From contig JAIBCB010000001.1 of the NCBI GenBank assembly GCA_019694355.1, positions 835,001 to 899,000 of the forward strand: DNA of 64,000 nt, written 5' to 3'. Both the position numbers and the translations under genes were made by a program. The stretch's first letter is position 1. Each line of letters opens with the position of its first letter. Under the pieces are notes generated by a model. That model saw only the letters and a list, made by a program, of their open reading frames with translations, searched no databases and had not been told where the DNA came from. Source of the DNA: Pyrinomonadaceae bacterium (GTDB taxonomy: Bacteria; Acidobacteriota; Blastocatellia; Pyrinomonadales; Pyrinomonadaceae). Of the stretch, positions 7,567 through 15,740 are shown piece by piece.

Positions 7567-7831
7567 ATCTTCTAGCTTCTTTTGGGGTAGCCGGCCTCGC
7601 GCTAATTATCCTTATCGTATCATTTTCTCTCTCGGTGTAGCTGACAATTAATAGGCGGTTCTGATCCGAATGGCCGAAGATTGCGTTTCGCTTTTCTCCG
7701 TGCGAATGTGCGTCATCTTCAAATATACGAGCTAACGGGTCGCCAAATACAGACTCCGCCTCCTCGAAAGTCACGCCCATATGCTTTCTGATGTTAGCTC
7801 CAGCCTTTTCGTCGTCCCAGTCAAAACGCAT
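7550..7831 (-). CDS. brnT: BrnT family ribonuclease toxin
   Basis: 93 residues, the normal BrnT size. It shows the family landmarks FDWDDEKAGANIRKHMGV, the FEEAESVFGDP segment, HGEKRNAIFG, and the C-terminal SYTERENDTIRIISAR. BrnT is a RelE-fold ribonuclease that stops growth by cutting mRNA until bound by BrnA. The ATG directly abuts the metG stop (TAGATG), so its expression may be coupled to metG; no own promoter is evident. The module is bracketed by duplicated metG 3' ends. Confidence 0.85.
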   Translation of the reverse strand: MRFDWDDEKAGANIRKHMGVTFEEAESVFGDPLARIFEDDAHSHGEKRNAIFGHSDQNRLLIVSYTERENDTIRIISARPATPKEARRYANQT

Positions 7832-9868
7832 CTATTTCAACCTTGCGCCGATCTCGACATCTTCGAGGAAGGTAGCGAGCGAAGGGTTCGGCCCTGAGTT
7901 ATCTTCGAGCGAAGCGGCGCAGATCATCCCTTGGGATTCGAGGCCGCGCATCTTGCGTGGTTTTAGGTTTGCGACGACCACGACCTTACGCCCGATAAGC
8001 TTTTCGGGTTCGTAATACTCGGCAAGGCCGGCGAGTATCTGTCGAGGCTTTTCTTCGGCAAGGTCGATCTCGAAGCGAAGGAGCTTGTCGGCGTTCGGGA
8101 TACGCTCGGCGACCTTTATCTCGCCGACACGAAGCTCAACCTTTAGAAAATCGTCTATCGTGATGAAGCTCTCCTCGGCTAACGGCGTCTCGACATCGGC
8201 CGATGACCCGGTCGCTATCGCTCCCGGTTCGGACCTTGACGGCTGCTCATTGCTAACTGCTGACTGCTCATTGATCTCATTCATAACTTTTGTCTTTTCG
8301 ATCCTTGGAAACACTGCTTCGCTCGCGCCGATCGCCGTGTCCGCGACAAGGCCGCCCCATTCGATCGCCGCCGGGTCGCACGATCTAAGTTCATCTTGCA
8401 AGCCCAATTGGCGATAGATCTTTTCGGTCGAACTCGGCATTACCGGATAAAGCATCACGCACAGCCAGCGAAGAGTTTCCGCCGCCTGGTAGAGCACATT
8501 GTCCAACTCCTGCGACTGCGCCGGATCTTTTGCGAGCAGCCACGGCTTTGAGTCCGAGATCATTTTGTCGGCCGCAGCAATGATCGCCCACGCCGATTCA
8601 AGCGACTGACTCAACTCAAGGCTGTCGAAATGCCCGGTGAATTTCGTGCGGTTCACCTCGGCGACATCCGCGAGCTCGCCTCGTTGACCGAAAGGGATCC
8701 TGCCTTCGCGATATTTCTCGATCATCGAAAGCGTACGGCTCGCAAGATTGCCGAGACCGCTCGCAAGGTCTGCATTCGCACGGTCGATCAGATTCTCGTA
8801 ACCGAACTTTCCGTCCTGCCCAAAGACCATTTCACGGAGGACAAAATAACGCACTGCATCGACCTGAAAATGTTTAAGTAATACATCAACTTCAATGACG
8901 TTACCTATTGTCTTGCCCATCTTTCGCCCGTTCGCGTCGAGCCACATTCCGTGGGCGAAAACCGTCTGCGGAAGCTTCAGTCCGGCGGCAGCGAGAAATG
9001 AGAACCAATAGACGGTATGAAATCGAAGGATGTCTTTGCCGACAAGATGCGTTACGTTCTGCCAATACTTTTCAAAGACCGACGTATCGTCCGTGCCATA
9101 ACCGAGAGCCGTGATGTAATTCGACAAAGCATCGAGCCAAACATACATCACATGGTCGTCGTCGCCGGGAACCGGAATTCCCCACGAGACCGCCGACCGC
9201 TGCCGACTGATTGAAAGATCTTGAAGGCCGCCGCGGACAAATGAAAGGACCTCATTGCGACGAGCATCGGGACGAACGCGTGCGGGGGCGGCCTCGATCG
9301 TCTCGATCAGCCATTCCTGATAGTCCGAAAGTCGGAAAAAATAGCTCTCTTCCGCGATCTTGTCCAACGGACGCTCGTGTATCGGACAGTGCGGTTGATC
9401 GGAACCTTCCGGAATGACGTATTGCTCGTCGGTCTTGAACTCTGCACACGGGGCGCAGAACCAACCCTCGTAGAAGCCTTTATAGATCGTCGAATTCCCT
9501 TTCGGCGTCTTGTTCTTTGCGATATCGAGCCAGAATTTCTGCGCACCGGCGTAATGGAACGGTTCGGTGGTACGCATAAAAATATCGTACCCGTCGTTTT
9601 CCGTATCCAGTCCGAAGGACGCGAACATTCGCTTGAGTTCGGTAGAGATGATATCTACCTGCTCCTTTGGCGTTCGCCCTTCTTTTTCGGCAGCACGTTG
9701 GATGTTGATGCCATGCTCGTCCGTGCCGGTAAGGAAGAAGGTCTCAAATCCGCGTTGCCGCTTATATCTGCGAATTGCGTCCGCGACGATCGTCGTGTAC
9801 AGATGCCCAAGATGCGGCAAACTGTTCGCATAATAGATCGGGGTTGTGATGTAAAAGGTTTCTGGCAT
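7832..9868 (-). CDS. metG: Methionyl-tRNA synthetase with C-terminal tRNA-binding domain
   Basis: 678 residues from the ATG; a TTG six bases upstream is possible but less likely. It charges tRNA-Met with methionine. The class I motifs are HLGH at 19-22 and, in place of KMSKS, KMGKT at 316-320. A zinc knuckle uses C138, C141, C161 and H164. The alpha-helical anticodon-binding domain is near 360-500, and a Trbp111/EMAP-like OB domain runs from about 570 to the end. The linker between the last two holds an in-frame repeat insert (about 531-558). It starts 11 bases after the M28 peptidase gene. Its last 113 bases are duplicated beyond the toxin-antitoxin pair. Confidence 0.95.
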   Translation of the reverse strand: MPETFYITTPIYYANSLPHLGHLYTTIVADAIRRYKRQRGFETFFLTGTDEHGINIQRAAEKEGRTPKEQVDIISTELKRMFASFGLDTENDGYDIFMRTTEPFHYAGAQKFWLDIAKNKTPKGNSTIYKGFYEGWFCAPCAEFKTDEQYVIPEGSDQPHCPIHERPLDKIAEESYFFRLSDYQEWLIETIEAAPARVRPDARRNEVLSFVRGGLQDLSISRQRSAVSWGIPVPGDDDHVMYVWLDALSNYITALGYGTDDTSVFEKYWQNVTHLVGKDILRFHTVYWFSFLAAAGLKLPQTVFAHGMWLDANGRKMGKTIGNVIEVDVLLKHFQVDAVRYFVLREMVFGQDGKFGYENLIDRANADLASGLGNLASRTLSMIEKYREGRIPFGQRGELADVAEVNRTKFTGHFDSLELSQSLESAWAIIAAADKMISDSKPWLLAKDPAQSQELDNVLYQAAETLRWLCVMLYPVMPSSTEKIYRQLGLQDELRSCDPAAIEWGGLVADTAIGASEAVFPRIEKTKVMNEINEQSAVSNEQPSRSEPGAIATGSSADVETPLAEESFITIDDFLKVELRVGEIKVAERIPNADKLLRFEIDLAEEKPRQILAGLAEYYEPEKLIGRKVVVVANLKPRKMRGLESQGMICAASLEDNSGPNPSLATFLEDVEIGARLK
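8194..8278. repeat. Repeat-like insert in the metG linker
   Basis: The stretch contains CATTGCTAACTGCTGACTGC and related words of the intergenic type. It is read in frame as INEQSAVSNEQPSRSEPG and a Gly/Ala/Ser tail. It lies between the anticodon-binding domain and the C-terminal OB domain, where extra residues are tolerated. The same kind of translated word repeat occurs in the neighbouring tatD. Confidence 0.6.
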
Positions 9869-9879
9869 TTCCAAACTGC

Positions 9880-11532
9880 TTACGGCAACCGTTTCCTATC
9901 TGGTGCCGAAAATTCATCCGTCGCTTTGTATCTCGGCACCTTTGGTGCATTGGCGATCTTTATGCCGAACGAGAGAGCAAACTCTGCCTCCTGGACCATT
10001 GCGGACATATTCCACCAATCGTGATATTCGTCGCCGACCTGGTGATAATACTTCTCAGTGTAATCCGAGAGGAACTTCCCTGCGTCCTTATTGGCACCGG
10101 CGATAAAATGGTCGCCGTGCGAGAAGTTGACCGCCGGCACGCCGACCTTCGCGAACGGAAAATGGTCTGAGCGAAAAAAGAATCCTTGTCCGGGATCCGG
10201 ATCGTCCTTGATCGTGAACTTCCTCTCTTTCGCAGCCTCTTCAATGAGATCGATCATCGACGAACGATTGGCCCCGAGTGCTATAAAATCATCGACCTTA
10301 CCGACAAAATTCACGCCATCGAGGTTAATGTTCGCAGCGGTCTTTGCGAGCGGCACAAGCGGATGCCTTGAATAATATTCAGCACCGAGCAAGCCTTGCT
10401 CTTCGGCCGTCGGAAAAAGGAAGTAGAATGACCGCTTCGGCCGCTGCTTGATCGGCACCTTCGCGAGAGCCTCCGCAATGCCGAGAACCGCGCTCACTCC
10501 TGATGCGTTATCGTACGCTCCGTTATAGATCTTATCGCCGTCTTTGTTCGGTTCGCCCACGCCCAAATGATCGTAGTGAGCAGAATAGACCACGTACTGA
10601 GAACGCAGTTTCGGATCACTGCCCAACACGCGTCCGACCACATTTGGCGACGAGACGTGCTTCGTTTCGCTCTCAAGATCGAGAGAGACGGTAAGGCCGG
10701 TCTTCACCGGTTTGAAATCGCGACTCTTTGCGGCCTTCGTAAGCTCCTTGAGGCTTAACCCTGCCTGTTCGAGGATCTTGCCTGCGGCATCCTCGGTCGC
10801 CCATGCTCGGACATCAAGATAAGGCGTCTTGTCGCCCTTCGTCCGTAGGATCTCGTATCGCCAACTTCCGTTCGAGCTCCGAATAACGTTCCATCCGTAA
10901 CCGGCGGACTTGTCCGTGTGAACGAGGATCACGCCTGCGGCTCCGCGACGGGCTGCCTCTTCGTATTTGTATGTCCAGCGGCCGAAGTACGTTAGAGCGT
11001 CCCCGCCGAACAGGTCGGGTTCGTCCTTTGTTGCGGGCGGATCGTTGACAAGGATCATCAGATACTTGCCGCGAAAATCATTTGCAGAGCCTTTGTAATC
11101 GTTCCATTTATAAAGCGGTGCGTCGATCCCGTAGCCGACAAAGATCACCTCGGCCGTCGTCTTTATCGACGCCTTTTGTGCACCGGTCGAAGCAACGAAA
11201 TCATTGAGGAAGCGATAATTTTTCTCGCCTTTCGCACCCGAAACCTTAAGCTGTGTATTCGGATCGACCTTCAGGCCGATGAAGTCGATCGGCTGAAAAA
11301 AGCTCTTGCCGTTCCCCGGCAGAACACCTGCGGATCGCATTTGATCGGCGATATACTTCGCGGCCTTCTGACCGCCGGGAGTTCCCGGCCCGCGGCCTTC
11401 GAACGCGTCAGACGAAAGCGTTTTCACGCGATCGCGCATCTTTGCTTCGCTAAATCTGGAGGTATAGTCCTGAGCAAAAGCGGCGATCGCCAGCAGCGAC
11501 GCCAACGACAAAAGAACGAGTAGTTTTTTCAT
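9880..11532 (-). CDS. Secreted M28 family zinc aminopeptidase with PA domain
   Basis: 550 residues with a signal peptide of about 20 residues ending AFAQ. It should remove N-terminal residues from peptides outside the cytoplasm. Residues 130-290 form a protease-associated insert. The M28 two-zinc site is complete: H319 (SAHYDHLG), D341 (GAYDNASG), the catalytic pair E377-E378 (TAEEQG), D405 (NLDG) and H457 (RSDHFPF). It sits between folE (two bases upstream) and metG (11 bases downstream) in a likely operon, with no obvious functional link to either. Confidence 0.9.
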   Translation of the reverse strand: MKKLLVLLSLASLLAIAAFAQDYTSRFSEAKMRDRVKTLSSDAFEGRGPGTPGGQKAAKYIADQMRSAGVLPGNGKSFFQPIDFIGLKVDPNTQLKVSGAKGEKNYRFLNDFVASTGAQKASIKTTAEVIFVGYGIDAPLYKWNDYKGSANDFRGKYLMILVNDPPATKDEPDLFGGDALTYFGRWTYKYEEAARRGAAGVILVHTDKSAGYGWNVIRSSNGSWRYEILRTKGDKTPYLDVRAWATEDAAGKILEQAGLSLKELTKAAKSRDFKPVKTGLTVSLDLESETKHVSSPNVVGRVLGSDPKLRSQYVVYSAHYDHLGVGEPNKDGDKIYNGAYDNASGVSAVLGIAEALAKVPIKQRPKRSFYFLFPTAEEQGLLGAEYYSRHPLVPLAKTAANINLDGVNFVGKVDDFIALGANRSSMIDLIEEAAKERKFTIKDDPDPGQGFFFRSDHFPFAKVGVPAVNFSHGDHFIAGANKDAGKFLSDYTEKYYHQVGDEYHDWWNMSAMVQEAEFALSFGIKIANAPKVPRYKATDEFSAPDRKRLP

Positions 11533-11534
11533 TA

Positions 11535-12131
11535 TTATCCTTTGATATGTGCCATTGCCTCGGCCCGAGTACGTGGGTCGCTGCGGAATCCTCCGAGAAC
11601 GGCAGATGTTACCGTAACCGAACCGGGCTTTCTAACGCCGCGGAGCGTCATACACGTATGTTCGGCCTCTATTACTACCATTACGCCCAACGGTTTTAGA
11701 TTCTCGAACAGAGTATTTGCGATCTCCTGCGTGAGCCTTTCCTGCACCTGCAGACGCCGCGAAAAAACCTCCGCAAGCCTTGCAAGTTTTGAGAGCCCGA
11801 CGATGCGTCCGTCCTTCGGAATATAGGCGATATGGCATTTGCCGGTGAATGGAGCGAGGTGATGCTCGCAGATCGACGAGATCGAAATGTCCTTCACGAG
11901 CACCATTTCGTCGTGCGAATCTCCCGGAAGCGGCACAATGAACTCGCTTGGATCGATCCACATTCCTTCGGTCAGTTCAGCGTAAAAATCGGCCACGCGT
12001 TCGGGTGTTTTCACAAGGCCGTCGCGATCAGCGTCCTCACCGATGCCTTCAAGGATCAACCGCACGCCGGCGGCAATCTTCTTTAGATCGACCGATCTTT
12101 TTTTGTTCTTTTTCTTCGTCTTTGTCGCCAT
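11535..12131 (-). CDS. folE: GTP cyclohydrolase I
   Basis: 198 residues. It converts GTP to 7,8-dihydroneopterin triphosphate and formate, the first step to tetrahydrofolate, and may also feed queuosine. The zinc ligands of the family are present: C88 and H91 in SICEHHLAPF and C160 in EAEHTCMTLRG. The GLSKLARL and QERLTQEIA signatures lie between them. The N-terminus is a short Lys-rich tail. Its ATG directly follows the larC stop, which implies coupling. Confidence 0.95.
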   Translation of the reverse strand: MATKTKKKNKKRSVDLKKIAAGVRLILEGIGEDADRDGLVKTPERVADFYAELTEGMWIDPSEFIVPLPGDSHDEMVLVKDISISSICEHHLAPFTGKCHIAYIPKDGRIVGLSKLARLAEVFSRRLQVQERLTQEIANTLFENLKPLGVMVVIEAEHTCMTLRGVRKPGSVTVTSAVLGGFRSDPRTRAEAMAHIKG

Positions 12132-13346
12132 CTAGCCTTTCGCAGCGGCCTTCGACAAGGCCTCGTCCTTCTCGTCCAGTATTTTCTCGATCTTTGCGGC
12201 GATACTTCTAAGCGGTTCACCCGTTTCATTAGCAATACGCTTCAGATCGTCGAATTCAGCCTTGCGTGTCAATACTTTACCGTCTAATTGTGAAACTTTT
12301 ACTCGAACTTCTCCGAACTCGGTCGAGAGCGTTTCTGATGTCCTTTCGAGGCTAACTCGCTCGACCTCACGCTTCCGAATGCCGAGCGTTGTCGTCTCGC
12401 GGAACAAGATCCGCTGGATACTCTCGACATCGGACGGCTCGCACAATACCGACAACAGCGTCGCGGGTCGATCCTTCTTCATCTGTATCGGCGTGAACCA
12501 GCAATCCAAAGCATTTGCCTCAAAGGCCTTTTCCATCGCGAAACCGAGCGTTTGAGGCGACGCGTCGTCGATATTCGATTCAAGCACGACGAGCCTCTCT
12601 GCACTCCTGCCCGGCGATACCGTCTTGCCAATGGTCTCGCCCAACATCAGACGAATGACGTTTGGCGACCCTTTACGATCATGCGTGCCAGCACCATAAC
12701 CTACGTATTCAAGTTGCATCTCAGGTAACACACCGTAACTTGTACATAGAGTTGAGATTATCGCCGCACCTGTCGGTGTTACCAGCTCGCCCGAACCTTC
12801 GCTCGCATAGACCGGAATTCCGCGAACCAGCTCAGCGACCGCCGGCGGCGGGACAGGAAACTTTCCGTGAGCGATCTCGATGGTCCCGCTCCCAAGATTG
12901 AGTGCCGAGGAGACGAAACGCTCGACGCCAAGCATTTCAAAGCCGATACACGCTCCGACGATGTCAACGATCGCGTCTAACGCCCCAACCTCGTGAAAAT
13001 GCACCCGTTCGACCGAAATTCCGTGAACCTTTGCTTCTGCCTCGGCCAAACGTGTAAATATCGCCACCGCTCGCCCTTTTATCGTGTCGTTGAGCGAGCT
13101 CTCGCTGATGATCTTTACGATGTCCTTCAAATGCCGATGTACGTGCTCGTGCGGATATTTGACCTCGACGTGCGTCGAATTAATGCCTGAGCGGTCAACT
13201 TTCTCGATCACTAGCTCGATCCCCGACAAGTTAAGTTTTGCGAGTTCCGCCCGCAAAGCGTCGGCATCAACGCCAAGCTCAAGAAGAGCGCCGAGGATCA
13301 TATTTCCGCTTGCGCCCGAAAAACAGTCAAAATAGAGTGTCCTCAT
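12132..13346 (-). CDS. larC: LarC-like nickel insertion protein
   Basis: 404 residues in one uninterrupted frame. LarC inserts nickel into the pincer cofactor of lactate racemase in a CTP-dependent step. Family landmarks are the N-terminal CFSGASGNMILGALLELG, HVHRHLKDI, the HFHEVGALDAIVDIVG motif, FPVPPPAV, VTPTGAAI and YGAGTHD, then the C-terminal NIDDASPQ segment. In some lactobacilli larC is split by programmed frameshifting; here it is not. No larA, larB or larE lies in the window. It heads a minus-strand operon with folE, the M28 peptidase and metG. Confidence 0.92.
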   Translation of the reverse strand: MRTLYFDCFSGASGNMILGALLELGVDADALRAELAKLNLSGIELVIEKVDRSGINSTHVEVKYPHEHVHRHLKDIVKIISESSLNDTIKGRAVAIFTRLAEAEAKVHGISVERVHFHEVGALDAIVDIVGACIGFEMLGVERFVSSALNLGSGTIEIAHGKFPVPPPAVAELVRGIPVYASEGSGELVTPTGAAIISTLCTSYGVLPEMQLEYVGYGAGTHDRKGSPNVIRLMLGETIGKTVSPGRSAERLVVLESNIDDASPQTLGFAMEKAFEANALDCWFTPIQMKKDRPATLLSVLCEPSDVESIQRILFRETTTLGIRKREVERVSLERTSETLSTEFGEVRVKVSQLDGKVLTRKAEFDDLKRIANETGEPLRSIAAKIEKILDEKDEALSKAAAKG

Positions 13347-13413
13347 CGGTCTTGATTTTAGCTATTTCGCTGCAAAATAAAAAGTTCGGGCGATTTGCAG
13401 TAGGCTGCGTCGC

Positions 13414-13442
13414 TGTTATTTTTGCTTTCGGAACGATATAAT
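13414..13442 (+). promoter_or_regulatory. Promoter of argS
   Basis: A perfect TATAAT at 13437-13442 with a weak -35 TGTTAT 17 bases upstream. Transcription would start near 13449, giving a leader of about 15 bases before the argS ATG. It also argues against the longer in-frame start at 13422, which would lie within the promoter. Confidence 0.6.
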
Positions 13443-13463
13443 TTGGCGTTTATCTTGACTGTC

Positions 13464-15464
13464 ATGACGCTATTAGAACTACGGGCTTTGCTCGACGAAA
13501 AGGTCAAAGCCGCCGCTGAGACGCATTTTTCTGTAAAACTTGAGAATATCGCCGCTGAAGTTCCGCCAAAAACGGAACTTGGCGACCTGGCGTTCCCGGT
13601 CGCCTTTGAGCTCGCAAAGCTCATCAAACAGCAGACCGGCGAGAAGGCCAACCCGCGTGCGATCGGCGAAGGCTTGAAGACCGCGATCGAGGGCCTTCCA
13701 GGCGTCGCTCGTGTTGACGTCGCGGGAGCGGGCTATTTGAATATCTTCTTCGACCGCGCAGATTTTCTATCACAGAATGTCCAACTCGATCCTGCAAAGA
13801 ACCTTGCCGCGGCGGATCGTGCAAAGGTGTGTATCGAGCATACTTCGGTCAATCCCAACAAGGCCGCGCACATCGGCCACGTGCGAAATTCCGTGCTCGG
13901 CGACACATTTGCCCGCATCTTGACGAGCACCGGCAAGGACGTCGAGATCCAGAACTACATCGACAATACGGGCGTTCAGGTGGCGGATGTTGTCGTCGGT
14001 TTTTTATATCTCGAAGACCGCGACCTCGATTCTGTAAAGGCTTTGGACAAAGAGCTTACCGCCGGAGGTAAGCGTTTTGATCACTATTGTTGGGATCTGT
14101 ATGCGAAAGTTGGTCAAACCTTCCAGACGGACAAATCGTTGAAGGAACGTCGTGCCGAAGTGCTCCACGCTCTTGAAGAAGGCGGCAATGCGACCGCTGA
14201 ATTTGCCGAGTTCGTAGCAACACGTAACGTCGAGTGCATCCTCGACACGATGGAGCGCTTGTCGATCTATTACGACCTGCTGCCGCGGGAATCCGAGATC
14301 CTTCATCTGCATTTTTGGGACAAGGCTTTCGAAAAAATGAAAGAGCTTGGCGTCGTTCGTTTTGAGACTGAGGGAAAACACGCAGGCTGTTGGGTGATGC
14401 CTTTCGAAGAGCATTCCGGAACCGACGAGCACGAGGCCGACAAGATCCTCGTCCGGTCGAACGGAACCGTGACCTACACGGGCAAGGACATCGCGTATCA
14501 GATGTGGAAGCTCGGCATTCTCGGCCTCGATTTTAACTACCGGCCTTTCCGCAACGACGCGAACGGCGAAGTTTGGATAACTACGGCCGGTGAAGGTTCT
14601 GCCGCTCATCCAAAATTCGGCGGCGGCGAGAAGATCTATAACGTCATCGACACCCGGCAGTCTTACCCGCAGGAGATCGTAAAAAAGGGCGTTGCGGCGA
14701 TCTCGCCAGAACGCGGACTCTCGGCGAGCGTTCATCTTGCGTATGAGATGGTCGCGCTTTCTCCATCAGCGGCGGAAGAGCTTGGTTTCAAGCTGTCTGA
14801 CGATGACCGCAAGCGGTCCTTTATCGAGATGAGCGGACGCAAAGGCCTCGGCGTAAAGGCCGACGATCTGATCGACCGTCTCGAAGCGAACGCGTTTGCC
14901 GAGGTTGGATCGCGACATCCGGACGAGAGCGAAGGGGAAAAGCGGCACATTGCGCACCAACTCGCGATCGGAGCTCTTCGATATTTTCTCCTCAAATTTA
15001 CGAGAAACACTGTGATCGTCTTCGATTTCAAAGAAGCACTTTCATTTGAAGGCGAGACCGGCTGCTTCTGTCAATATTCTGCCGTTCGTGCGAATTCGAT
15101 CTTCCGGAAGCTCGCTGAGAAAGGCGAAAGTGTCGATTCCCTTTTGCCGAACCTTGCCGACAAGGGGAAGGTCAACGATGTTTTTGCCGGTGAAGGCGGC
15201 GATGAGATCTGGGCGTTGATCGCACTTGCTTCACGCCTTGAAGAGACGATCCGGCAGGCGGCGAATGCCAACGAGCCTGCGATCCTCGCGAAATACACAT
15301 TCAATCTCGCGAAGGCCTTCAACCTCTTCTACCACAACCACAAGATCATCGCAGAGGCTGATGAAACGCGGCGGGCGGTGTTGGTCTCTGCGGCATTTTT
15401 TGCCTCGAGGAGCCTAAAGGCCGCACTCGCAGATCTTGGCATTGAAGTGCCCGCAAAGATGTAG
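13464..15464 (+). CDS. argS: Arginyl-tRNA synthetase
   Basis: 666 residues from the ATG chosen because a TATAAT lies between it and the upstream alternative. It charges tRNA-Arg. It has the N-terminal Add-1 domain that reads the tRNA D-loop. The class I signature reads [18 protein letters not shown]. The KMSKS loop is degenerate (EMSGRKGLG), as is common in ArgRS. A C-terminal DALR anticodon-binding domain has [15 protein letters not shown] at its start. It is slightly longer than typical ArgRS (about 560-600), with extra residues in the catalytic half. It stands alone, divergent from larC and upstream of the trp leader. Confidence 0.95.
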   Translation: MTLLELRALLDEKVKAAAETHFSVKLENIAAEVPPKTELGDLAFPVAFELAKLIKQQTGEKANPRAIGEGLKTAIEGLPGVARVDVAGAGYLNIFFDRADFLSQNVQLDPAKNLAAADRAKVCIEHTSVNPNKAAHIGHVRNSVLGDTFARILTSTGKDVEIQNYIDNTGVQVADVVVGFLYLEDRDLDSVKALDKELTAGGKRFDHYCWDLYAKVGQTFQTDKSLKERRAEVLHALEEGGNATAEFAEFVATRNVECILDTMERLSIYYDLLPRESEILHLHFWDKAFEKMKELGVVRFETEGKHAGCWVMPFEEHSGTDEHEADKILVRSNGTVTYTGKDIAYQMWKLGILGLDFNYRPFRNDANGEVWITTAGEGSAAHPKFGGGEKIYNVIDTRQSYPQEIVKKGVAAISPERGLSASVHLAYEMVALSPSAAEELGFKLSDDDRKRSFIEMSGRKGLGVKADDLIDRLEANAFAEVGSRHPDESEGEKRHIAHQLAIGALRYFLLKFTRNTVIVFDFKEALSFEGETGCFCQYSAVRANSIFRKLAEKGESVDSLLPNLADKGKVNDVFAGEGGDEIWALIALASRLEETIRQAANANEPAILAKYTFNLAKAFNLFYHNHKIIAEADETRRAVLVSAAFFASRSLKAALADLGIEVPAKM

Positions 15465-15490
15465 CGTTGAAAGTTTTTTCACGAAAGCGG

Positions 15491-15521
15491 TTGACACGCC
15501 CGTTGGCCTTTGTGCTATCGT
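15491..15521 (+). promoter_or_regulatory. Promoter of the trp operon
   Basis: A consensus -35 TTGACA at 15491-15496 and a -10 TATCGT at 15516-15521 (19-base spacing; GCTATC at 17 bases is the alternative). The start would be close to 15528, almost at the leader-peptide ATG. Confidence 0.55.
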
Positions 15522-15529
15522 AACTCTCG

Positions 15530-15619
15530 ATGAAGTTCTCCGGAGCGATCTATAACGCGTTTAACCTGAACACCTTTTATTGGTGGCAGTTTAATGGCGC
15601 GTCCCATGATCGCATCTGA
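15530..15619 (+). CDS. trpL: trp leader peptide
   Basis: A 29-codon frame, ATG to TGA, coding for a peptide with tandem tryptophans at codons 18-19 (FYWWQF). It lies between a strong promoter and a terminator hairpin upstream of trpE. Ribosome stalling at the Trp-Trp pair when charged tRNA-Trp is scarce would prevent formation of the terminator. This is the classical attenuation layout; the reading frame and terminator are seen directly, the mechanism is inferred from known trp and his leaders. Confidence 0.85.
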   Translation: MKFSGAIYNAFNLNTFYWWQFNGASHDRI

Positions 15620-15620
15620 T

Positions 15621-15694
15621 CGGTTAAGAACTAGATAAAACTCAGATCTATCAAAAGACGCCGCTTGACACATACCGTTCAAGCGGCGTTTTTT
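15621..15694 (+). terminator. trp attenuator: terminator hairpin with candidate antiterminator
   Basis: The terminator pairs ACGCCGCTTGA (15658-15668) with TCAAGCGGCGT (15679-15689), a perfect 11-base stem over a ten-base loop, followed by six T. A candidate antiterminator strand CGGTTAAG (15621-15628), just after the leader stop, can pair with CTT and ACCG in the 5' arm and loop. That alternative pairing is weaker and is inference. The hairpin lies about 50 bases before the trpE start. Confidence 0.9.
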
Positions 15695-15740
15695 CGTTTG
15701 AATTTTGAATTTTGATCTTCAAACTTTTGTTTTTTCTTCA

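Noticed and set aside
6785-7651. A 288-codon plus-strand frame over tatD, the metG remnant and the antitoxin
   Set aside because: Antisense shadow; its sequence contains the reverse of the duplicated metG end twice in other frames and has no domain.
7192-7944. Phage or ICE attachment sites at the metG ends
   Set aside because: The position fits, but no integrase, excisionase or other mobile gene exists between the copies, so the label attL/attR is not justified.
12132-13346. Programmed frameshift in larC
   Set aside because: The frame is continuous over all family motifs; no slippery site is needed.
13422-13463. Longer argS start
   Set aside because: It would place a consensus TATAAT inside the coding sequence and adds residues not found in the family.
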